A DNA stretch of 33,018 bases from an uncultured Faecalibacterium sp. Its GTDB lineage: Bacteria; Bacillota; Clostridia; Oscillospirales; Ruminococcaceae. The number at the start of each line of letters is the position of its first letter. Position 1 is the first letter of the stretch. The DNA lies in NCBI GenBank assembly GCA_934518555.1, contig CAKSXW010000015.1, positions 1 through 33,018 of the forward strand. The letters run 5' to 3'. The notes beneath the pieces were generated by a model. The model saw only the letters and a program-made list of their open reading frames with translations. It was not told the DNA's origin and ran no database searches. This document shows positions 1-6,065 of the stretch, in pieces. A program made the translations under genes and the position numbers.

Positions 1-669
1 GCCAAGCTCTGCGGCATGGGCATCCCCATGGGGCTCCAGTGCAGCATCACTGCCATTGGCAGCGTGGTGCTGCAGGGTGCCGTCAACGGCTTGGGCAGCA
101 GCATCGTGGCAGCCCAGACTGCCGGCAGCAAGGCCGCCCAGTTCCTCAGCGTGCCCCTGGAGAGCATCGGCACTGCCATGACCACCTACGCCAGCCAGAA
201 TATGGGTGCCAAGGACCTGGGCCGTGTGGACCGGGGCGTGCACACCGCCTTGGGCATTGGCTGCGTGTATAGTGTGGCCTCCTTTTTGATCCTCCGGGTG
301 CTGGATAAGGCCCTCATCGGCCTGTTCCTGGAGCCGGGGGAGACTGCCATCATGGCCAACGCCCAGAGCTTTATTTTCTGGAACAGCGTGTTCTACATCC
401 CCCTGGCGGTGCTGATCATCTACCGCTATACCATCCAGGGCTTGGGCTATTCCGGCCTGGCCATGTTTGCCGGGGTGGCCGAGATGATCGCCCGGGCTAT
501 GGTGGGCTTCTGGTTCGTGCCTCTGTGGGGGTACTTTGCCGCCTGCATCGCAAACCCGGTGGCCTGGTTCTTTGCCTGCTTCTTCCTGATCCCGGCCTAC
601 CTGGTGGTGCGCCGGAAGCTGCAACGAGAAAAAGACCTGGAAGCTGCTGGGATCCGGGCACAAGCATAA
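1..669 (+). CDS. MATE family efflux transporter, C-terminal half (partial)
   Basis: The reading frame is open at the left edge, so the 5' part of the gene lies outside the window and about 222 codons are visible. The visible protein starts with a GIPMGLQ segment, which resembles the start of the second six-helix bundle of MATE transporters. It then has a small-residue-rich segment (AAQTAGSKAAQF), the conserved-looking stretch around TYASQNMGAKD, and several hydrophobic helices before a basic cytoplasmic tail. MATE proteins are usually about 450 residues long, so this is roughly the second half. Family members export drugs or metabolites in exchange for sodium ions or protons; the substrate cannot be read from sequence. 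A terminator follows 15 bases after the stop. Confidence 0.85.
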   Translation, partial: AKLCGMGIPMGLQCSITAIGSVVLQGAVNGLGSSIVAAQTAGSKAAQFLSVPLESIGTAMTTYASQNMGAKDLGRVDRGVHTALGIGCVYSVASFLILRVLDKALIGLFLEPGETAIMANAQSFIFWNSVFYIPLAVLIIYRYTIQGLGYSGLAMFAGVAEMIARAMVGFWFVPLWGYFAACIANPVAWFFACFFLIPAYLVVRRKLQREKDLEAAGIRAQA

Positions 670-683
670 CTCAGATACTTCAC

Positions 684-716
684 AAGCGGGATGGCTGCGG
701 CTGTCCCGCTTTTTAT
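684..716 (+). terminator. Rho-independent terminator after the MATE gene
   Basis: An 8-bp perfect stem (AAGCGGGA at 684-691, TCCCGCTT at 704-711) with a 12-base loop runs into a T-rich tail. The tail touches the -35 box of the recD2 promoter, so the two units are packed end to end. Confidence 0.8.
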
Positions 717-744
717 TTACAAATCTCCCCAAAAGGGCTATACT
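716..744 (+). promoter_or_regulatory. Promoter of recD2
   Basis: TTTACA at 716-721 and TATACT at 739-744 are separated by 17 bases, close to the vegetative sigma consensus. The -10 ends 33 bases before the recD2 start codon. Confidence 0.7.
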
Positions 745-777
745 ATAAATAATTATGCAAAAGGGGAGGTGGAGCAG

Positions 778-3021
778 ATGGCAGAGCAGGAACTGGAGCA
801 GCTGGAAGGCACAGTAGAGGACATCATCTACGAAAATACCGATAACGGCTATACTGTGTTCGAGCTGTCCGGCGGCGGTGTGATCACGGTGGTGTGCGGC
901 ATTGTAGGGGAGCTGCACGCCGGGGAAAGCGTGGTCTGCCGGGGCCGGTACGAGAACCACGCCACCTACGGCCGGCAGTTCCACGCCCAGGAATGCGAGA
1001 CGGATATGCCCAAGGACCTGGAGGCGGTGTACGCCTTTCTGGCCAGCCGCTCCCTGCCTTACATCGGGGCCAAAACGGCAGACAAGATCATCAATCTGTT
1101 TGGCTCCGAGGCTCTGGAGGTCATTGCCAACGACCCGGCCCGGCTCACCCAGGTGCCCGGCATCTCGGCAGACAAGGCCGACCGCATCCAGCAGGAGTTC
1201 AAGCGGATGTTCGGGATGCGAGAGCTTATCGCCTACCTGGCCCAGTTCGAGATCAGCCCCCGGAAGGCCATGGAGGTGTTCCGGGCCTTTGGCGTAGGAG
1301 CCATGCAGGCCATTTCTGCCAACCCCTATCTGCTGTGCGGCGAACCCCTGCAGCTGGATTTCTGCCACGCCGACAGCATTGCCCAGTATTACCACATGGA
1401 AGGGGACTGTGCCCAGCGGCTGGAGGCTGCCTTGCTGCGGACGCTGCGGCGCAACGCCGGAAACGGCCACACCTGTCTGCCCCGGGGCCAGCTGCTGGAG
1501 ACCGCCGCCAAATTCCTCCATCAGCCCCAGGAAAAGCTGGCTCGGTCCCTGGACCAGTGCATCCAGGCCGGGGTGCTCAGCGTCCAGATGCTGGAGGGGG
1601 CACCCTACATCTACCTGCCGGACCTGCTGGCAGCAGAGCAGGATATTGCCCACCGACTGGCCATTTTGGTGCGGCGAGGCAAGAACACCGCCCAGGACCT
1701 GGATAAGAACATCCAGATCCTGGAACTGACCCAGGGCGTTGCCTATGCCCCTTTGCAGCGAGAGGCCATCCGCAAGGCCATGACCGAGAACTGCCTGGTG
1801 CTTACCGGCGGCCCCGGCACTGGCAAGACCACCACCGTCAACGCTATTTTGCAGCTGCTGGAGAACCAGGCAGAACGGGTGGCCCTGTGTGCCCCCACCG
1901 GACGGGCGGCCAAACGCCTCAGCGAGCTGACGGGCCGCAAGGCCAGCACCATCCATCGGCTGCTGGAGGTGGACTACACCGGCGGCCAGGTCAGCTTTAT
2001 CCACAACGACAAAAACCTGCTGAAGTGCGATGTGGTGATCCTGGACGAGATGAGTATGGTGGACGTCAAGCTGTTTCAGGCGCTGGTCACAGCCCTGCGG
2101 TACAGCTGCCGCATCATTATGGTGGGCGACGCAGACCAGCTGCCCAGCGTGGGCCCCGGCAACATTTTGGGGGAGATCGTCCGCTCCGGGCTGGTGCCTA
2201 CAGTCTGCCTCAACGAGATCTTCCGGCAGGCCAAGCGCAGCCTTATCGTGGAAAATGCCCATCACATCATCAGCAGCGAGCCCCTGCAAAAAGGCAGCAA
2301 GACCGATGACTTCTTCTTTTTGGAGACCGACGGCGAGGCTGCCCAGCGGCTGGTGTGCGACCTGGTCACCACCCGGCTGCCTCGCAGCTACGGCTTTGAC
2401 CCGGTACGGGATATCCAGGTGCTTTGCCCCACCAAGCTGGGCCCCACCGGGACCCAGGCCCTGAACGTGGAGCTGCAAAACCTGCTGAACCCGGAGCAGA
2501 AGGGCAAGCCTCAGCTCCAAAGTGCCGCCCGGGTGTTCCGGGTAGGGGACAAGGTGATGCAGGTGCGGAACAACTACGAGATCGTCTGGCAGCGCATCGG
2601 TGGGGAACAGGGGGTAGGAGCCTACAACGGCGATATCGGCATCGTAGAGTCCATCAACCCCCGGGACCGGTCCATGGTGGTGCGGATGGACGACCGCCGC
2701 CTGGTGTACCCGGCGGAGAACCTGAACGAGCTGGAGATCGCCTATGCCATCACGGTGCACAAGAGCCAGGGCAGCGAGTTCCCGGCGGTGATCCTTCCGG
2801 TGGCCCAGGTGCCCCCACGGCTGTGCTACCGCAACCTGTTTTATACCGGTGTCACCCGGGCTCGCAAGCTCTGCGTGGTGGCAGGCCGACGGGACGTGGT
2901 AAACAACATGATGAGCAACGTGCGGCAGAACCTGCGCTACAGCGGCCTGAGGGCCCTGCTGCAGGAAGAACTGCCCCCGGAGCAGCAGGAGGCAGAGCCT
3001 ACTGCGGAAAAACTGCCGTAA
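778..3021 (+). CDS. recD2: RecD2-type SF1B ATP-dependent DNA helicase
   Basis: This 747-residue protein matches the RecD2/TraA-like helicases, 5'-3' DNA helicases found in bacteria without RecBC and implicated in replication-fork repair. The N-terminal region (1-75) looks like the OB-like domain. Helix-hairpin-helix-like segments (around 93-150, with PYIGAKTAD and VPGISADKAD) follow. The helicase core has Walker A GGPGTGKTTT at 344-353, the Walker B/DEMSMVD motif with Asp423-Glu424, and motif VI YTGVTRAR from Tyr689. An in-frame ATG exists at 691, but it lies inside the upstream terminator and before the promoter. ATG 778 has an AAGGGGAGG ribosome site 8 bases upstream and is chosen. About 740 residues is the usual length. 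Known family biochemistry is from other species; the role here is inferred. Confidence 0.93.
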   Translation: MAEQELEQLEGTVEDIIYENTDNGYTVFELSGGGVITVVCGIVGELHAGESVVCRGRYENHATYGRQFHAQECETDMPKDLEAVYAFLASRSLPYIGAKTADKIINLFGSEALEVIANDPARLTQVPGISADKADRIQQEFKRMFGMRELIAYLAQFEISPRKAMEVFRAFGVGAMQAISANPYLLCGEPLQLDFCHADSIAQYYHMEGDCAQRLEAALLRTLRRNAGNGHTCLPRGQLLETAAKFLHQPQEKLARSLDQCIQAGVLSVQMLEGAPYIYLPDLLAAEQDIAHRLAILVRRGKNTAQDLDKNIQILELTQGVAYAPLQREAIRKAMTENCLVLTGGPGTGKTTTVNAILQLLENQAERVALCAPTGRAAKRLSELTGRKASTIHRLLEVDYTGGQVSFIHNDKNLLKCDVVILDEMSMVDVKLFQALVTALRYSCRIIMVGDADQLPSVGPGNILGEIVRSGLVPTVCLNEIFRQAKRSLIVENAHHIISSEPLQKGSKTDDFFFLETDGEAAQRLVCDLVTTRLPRSYGFDPVRDIQVLCPTKLGPTGTQALNVELQNLLNPEQKGKPQLQSAARVFRVGDKVMQVRNNYEIVWQRIGGEQGVGAYNGDIGIVESINPRDRSMVVRMDDRRLVYPAENLNELEIAYAITVHKSQGSEFPAVILPVAQVPPRLCYRNLFYTGVTRARKLCVVAGRRDVVNNMMSNVRQNLRYSGLRALLQEELPPEQQEAEPTAEKLP

Positions 3022-3055
3022 AGCCGCAATGCCGGTATACTTTTTCCGGCGGTTA

Positions 3056-3064
3056 TGGTATACT
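3056..3064 (+). promoter_or_regulatory. Extended -10 promoter of the mreB-like gene
   Basis: TGG followed by TATACT (3059-3064) forms an extended -10; no good -35 is visible at 17 bases. A small 5-bp hairpin (GCCGG 3031-3035, CCGGC 3046-3050) without a T-tract lies just upstream. About 70 bases separate the -10 from the start codon. Confidence 0.55.
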
Positions 3065-3135
3065 GTAAGCTGGTTTTGTTTTGGCCTGGGTCCCCGGGCC
3101 GTTGACGATAGAGGAACGAAAGGAACGAGAGAATT

Positions 3136-4161
3136 ATGGCACAGAACGACATCGGCATTGATCTTGGTACTACCACCATCATCATCGCCCAGGAAGGCAA
3201 GGGCGTGGTGCTGAACCAGCCCAGCGTAGTGGCGGTGGATACCCGCAAAAACTCGGTGCTGGAGGCCGGCGACAAGGCTCTGGCCATGGTGGGCCGTACC
3301 CCTAACTACATTTCTGCCATCTTCCCCCTGAAGGATGGCGTCATCAGCGACCACACCATGACCCGGGAGCTGATCTGCCGCTTTGTCCGCAAGGTGTACA
3401 GCTCCCACATGGTCAAGCCCCGGGTGGCAGTGTGCGTGCCTGCCGCCATCACCGGCATCGAGAGCGATGCCGTGGTGGAGGCTGTGGTGGCTGCCGGTGC
3501 CCGGCAGGTATACCTTATTGATGAGCCGGTGGCAGCAGCCCTGGGCTCCGGTATCGACATCACCCAGCCCGATGGCCGGATGATCATCGACATTGGCGGC
3601 GGCACTACGGATATTGCAGTGCTGAGCCTGGGCGGCAAGGTCAAGGCCACCAGTGTGCGTGTGGCCGGCAACCATTACGATGACGAGATCCTGAAGCACG
3701 TGCGGAACAAGTTCAGCATCGCCATCGGTCAGCGCACCGCCGAGGAACTGAAGAAGCATGTGGCCTGCTGCCCCCAAAAGACCGAGTTCCACGAGACCAT
3801 GGAGATCAAGGGCCGCAGCCTGCTCACCGGCCTGCCGGTGCGTGTGACGGTGTCCACCGATGACCTGTACGAGCCGGTAATGCGGCTCAGCGAGCAGATC
3901 GGCACCGCTGCCCATCAGGTGCTGGAAAAGACTCCGCCGGAGCTGGCTGGTGATATCTACCGCAACGGCGTCATGCTTACTGGCGGCGGCGCACAGCTCC
4001 ACGGCCTGACTGAGTATCTGGCCCAGGAACTGAAGGTGGATGTGACGGTGTCTCCGGACCCTGTCAACTGCGTGGCCCTGGGTACGGCCATGAGCCTGGG
4101 CATCGGTGATAAGCTGGAAACTGGCTTTACCGACGCCACTCCTCGCATCGGCCGCCGCTGA
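3136..4161 (+). CDS. mreB: MreB-like bacterial actin, rod-shape protein
   Basis: The 341-residue protein belongs to the MreB/Mbl family of actin-like ATPases, which form membrane-bound filaments that guide peptidoglycan synthesis along the side wall. Visible actin-fold motifs are phosphate-1 DLGTTT (9-14), phosphate-2 DIGGGTTD (152-159) and the adenosine motif LTGGGAQLHG (281-290). Length is normal for the family (330-345). The start ATG is preceded by an AGGAACGAGAG site. mreC, mreD and cell-division genes, which often accompany mreB, are not adjacent: the neighbours are recD2 and oadG. It could therefore be an extra paralogue (Mbl or MreBH type) and not the main mreB; the sequence alone does not settle this. 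It has its own promoter. Confidence 0.88.
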   Translation: MAQNDIGIDLGTTTIIIAQEGKGVVLNQPSVVAVDTRKNSVLEAGDKALAMVGRTPNYISAIFPLKDGVISDHTMTRELICRFVRKVYSSHMVKPRVAVCVPAAITGIESDAVVEAVVAAGARQVYLIDEPVAAALGSGIDITQPDGRMIIDIGGGTTDIAVLSLGGKVKATSVRVAGNHYDDEILKHVRNKFSIAIGQRTAEELKKHVACCPQKTEFHETMEIKGRSLLTGLPVRVTVSTDDLYEPVMRLSEQIGTAAHQVLEKTPPELAGDIYRNGVMLTGGGAQLHGLTEYLAQELKVDVTVSPDPVNCVALGTAMSLGIGDKLETGFTDATPRIGRR

Positions 4162-4219
4162 TGCAGCAAACGTCCAGCAGGGGAGCAAACGGGCCAAAAA
4201 GAAAATTTGTCGGTTTTTA

Positions 4220-4248
4220 TTGAATTGAATCGGGAAATAAGGTATAAT
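4220..4248 (+). promoter_or_regulatory. Promoter of oadG-oadB
   Basis: TTGAAT (4220-4225) and a perfect TATAAT (4243-4248) are 17 bases apart in an AT-rich stretch. This is one of the best promoters in the window and fits a highly expressed sodium-pump unit. The predicted leader is about 65 bases. Confidence 0.8.
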
Positions 4249-4267
4249 ATTGCCAAATCGTTTTTTT

Positions 4268-4295
4268 GCCGACAATCTTTTTTTGGGGCGTCGGC
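4268..4295 (+). promoter_or_regulatory. Leader hairpin before oadG
   Basis: GCCGAC (4268-4273) pairs with GTCGGC (4290-4295) around a T-rich loop in the predicted 5' leader, about 16 bases before the ribosome site. It has no T-tract after it, so it is not a standard terminator. It may stabilise the transcript; no function is shown. Confidence 0.35.
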
Positions 4296-4322
4296 AGATC
4301 ATCTAAAAACAGGAGGAAGACC

Positions 4323-4682
4323 ATGGATTTAGGTTTTGACGTCGTCGTTACCCTTACGGGTATCGTGCTGGTGTTCTTGATCCTTGTGCTGCTGATGGCC
4401 ATCATCACGCTGGAGGGCAAGATCTTTGACGGCCTGAATGGCAAGAAAAAAGCTGCAAAGGCAGCCCCCAAGGCTGCTGCTCCGGCAGCAAAGCCTGTGG
4501 CACCTGTGCAGCAGGCTGCTCCGGCTCCCCAGGTGGAGGAAGGCATCCCCGGTGATGTGGTGGCTGCTATTATGGCTGCCATCCACGCAATGGGCAACGG
4601 CAAGTACACCCTCAGGGCTGTGCGCCGGGGCACCAACGGCTGGGGCAAGGCTGGCGTGAACGACACCACCGCCCCGTTTTAA
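4323..4682 (+). CDS. OadG-family small subunit of a sodium-pumping decarboxylase
   Basis: This 119-residue protein has the architecture of OadG/gamma (or MmdD/delta) subunits. An N-terminal membrane helix (about residues 7-30, VTLTGIVLVFLILVLLMAI) is followed by a lysine- then Ala/Pro-rich linker (about 41-72). The C-terminal part contains a GDVVAAIMAAIHAMG segment and ends in WGKAGVNDT, resembling the C-termini of these subunits. In known complexes this subunit anchors the cytoplasmic carboxyltransferase to the beta subunit. The frame is open upstream to 4266, but ATG 4323 has a perfect AGGAGGAAG site and is chosen. oadB follows after 15 bases. Which acyl substrate the pump uses (oxaloacetate, methylmalonyl-CoA or glutaconyl-CoA) cannot be told because the alpha subunit is not here. 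Confidence 0.8.
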   Translation: MDLGFDVVVTLTGIVLVFLILVLLMAIITLEGKIFDGLNGKKKAAKAAPKAAAPAAKPVAPVQQAAPAPQVEEGIPGDVVAAIMAAIHAMGNGKYTLRAVRRGTNGWGKAGVNDTTAPF

Positions 4683-4697
4683 CACAGGAGGAAGAAC

Positions 4698-5909
4698 ATG
4701 ACACAGTTTATCAATACTCTGGTCGGTATTTTCCAAAGCTCCGGTTTCGCCCGGTTCGGTGAGCCGGGCGGCTGGCTGTACGCAGTGATGATCTGCGTGG
4801 GCTGCTTTTTGCTGTACCTGGCCATCGTGAAGGAATTTGAGCCCCTGATCCTGCTGCCCATGGCCTTTGGCATGATCCTGGCAAACCTGCCGGGCAGCGG
4901 CGTCATCCACATGGAATACTTTGTTGGTGATGGTCTGGAGCACCCCATGTGGGTCCAGATCCTCAACAACGGCGGTTTGGCCGATATGCTTTACATGGGC
5001 GTCAAGCTGGGCATCTACCCTCCGCTGATCTTCCTGGGCATCGGCACCATGACCGACTTTGCTCCGCTGATCTCTAACCCCAAGAGCCTGCTGCTGGGTG
5101 CTGCTGCACAGTTCGGCATCTTTGGCACCTACATGGGTGCCCGTCTGCTGGCAGCCACCGGCCTGGTGGACTTTACCCAGAAGCAGTCTGCTGCCATCGC
5201 CATCATCGGCGGTGCCGACGGCCCCACGGCTATCTTTGTTACCTCCCGTCTGGCTCCTGAGCTGCTGGGCAGTATCGCTGTGGCAGCCTACAGTTACATG
5301 GCTCTGGTCCCTGTGATCCAGCCCCCCATCATGAAGGCACTGACCAGCAAAAAGGAACGTGTTGTGGTGATGCAGCAGCTCCGTCCGGTGTCCAAGACCG
5401 AGAGGATCATCTTCCCCATCATGGTCACCATCGTTGTGTCCTTGATCGTTCCCGATGCAGCTGTCCTGGTCGGTATGCTGATGCTGGGCAACCTGATGAA
5501 GGAGTGCGGCGTGGTGGATCGTATCCAGAAGACTGCCGGCAATGAGCTGATGAACATCATCACCATCTTCCTGGCTCTGTCTGTTGGCTGCACCACCAGT
5601 GCCAATACCTTCCTGAACACCCGCACCCTGTTCATCATCGTGCTGGGCCTCATCGCCTTCTCCTTCGGCACCGCAGCTGGTGTGCTGTGCGGCAAGGTCA
5701 TGTACGTTCTGACCGGCGGCAAGGTGAACCCCCTGATCGGTTCTGCTGGCGTTTCCGCTGTGCCTATGGCTGCTCGTGTGTCCCAGAAGGTGGGCCAGAG
5801 CGAGAATCCCCAGAACTTCCTGCTGATGCACGCAATGGGCCCCAATGTTGCCGGTGTTATCGGTTCCGCTGTTGCAGCTGGTATCCTGATCAACATCTTC
5901 GGCCGTTGA
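4698..5909 (+). CDS. oadB: Sodium ion-translocating decarboxylase, beta subunit
   Basis: The 403-residue protein is a multi-pass membrane protein of the OadB/MmdB/GcdB family, which couples decarboxylation of carboxybiotin to sodium export. The signature GGADGPTAIF is present; its Asp174 aligns with the aspartate essential for sodium transport in the Klebsiella OadB. A second conserved-looking polar motif, GCTTSANTFLN, lies in the second half, and the C-terminus (GPNVAGVIGSAVAAGIL) is typical. An AGGAGG site lies 6 bases before the ATG. Codons such as GCT, GTT and CGT are more common than in neighbouring genes, which suggests high expression. The gene ends the unit, with a strong terminator. 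The biotin carrier and alpha subunit are not adjacent. Confidence 0.92.
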   Translation: MTQFINTLVGIFQSSGFARFGEPGGWLYAVMICVGCFLLYLAIVKEFEPLILLPMAFGMILANLPGSGVIHMEYFVGDGLEHPMWVQILNNGGLADMLYMGVKLGIYPPLIFLGIGTMTDFAPLISNPKSLLLGAAAQFGIFGTYMGARLLAATGLVDFTQKQSAAIAIIGGADGPTAIFVTSRLAPELLGSIAVAAYSYMALVPVIQPPIMKALTSKKERVVVMQQLRPVSKTERIIFPIMVTIVVSLIVPDAAVLVGMLMLGNLMKECGVVDRIQKTAGNELMNIITIFLALSVGCTTSANTFLNTRTLFIIVLGLIAFSFGTAAGVLCGKVMYVLTGGKVNPLIGSAGVSAVPMAARVSQKVGQSENPQNFLLMHAMGPNVAGVIGSAVAAGILINIFGR

Positions 5910-5929
5910 TCCTGCGCTGATCGACTCTT

Positions 5930-5967
5930 CCGCCCGGCGGTCCCTTGTGGACTGCCGGGCGGTTTTT
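5930..5967 (+). terminator. Strong terminator after oadB
   Basis: CCGCCCGGC (5930-5938) pairs with GCCGGGCGG (5954-5962). The stem continues inward through a G-T pair and GTCC/GGAC, giving about 14 bp with a 5-base loop, then TTTTT. Confidence 0.9.
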
Positions 5968-6003
5968 GTTTGCCCTGAGGATGCAAGCTGTTGCGGCAAA
6001 TTA

Positions 6004-6032
6004 TGTACAACCTTTTTGAAATGTGGTATACT
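6004..6032 (+). promoter_or_regulatory. Promoter of the pcrA-thyX-tmk-mltG unit
   Basis: TGTACA (6004-6009) and TATACT (6027-6032) are 17 bases apart, with TGG giving an extended -10. The string GGTATACTGTA also occurs before the mreB-like gene. It is the only clear promoter seen for the six genes that follow. Confidence 0.7.
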
Positions 6033-6065
6033 GTACCTTGATAAAAGAAGGAGACAGGGGAATCC

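Noticed and set aside
3031..3050. Hairpin after recD2 as a terminator
   Set aside because: Stem is only 5 bp and no T-tract follows; it sits next to the mreB-like promoter.
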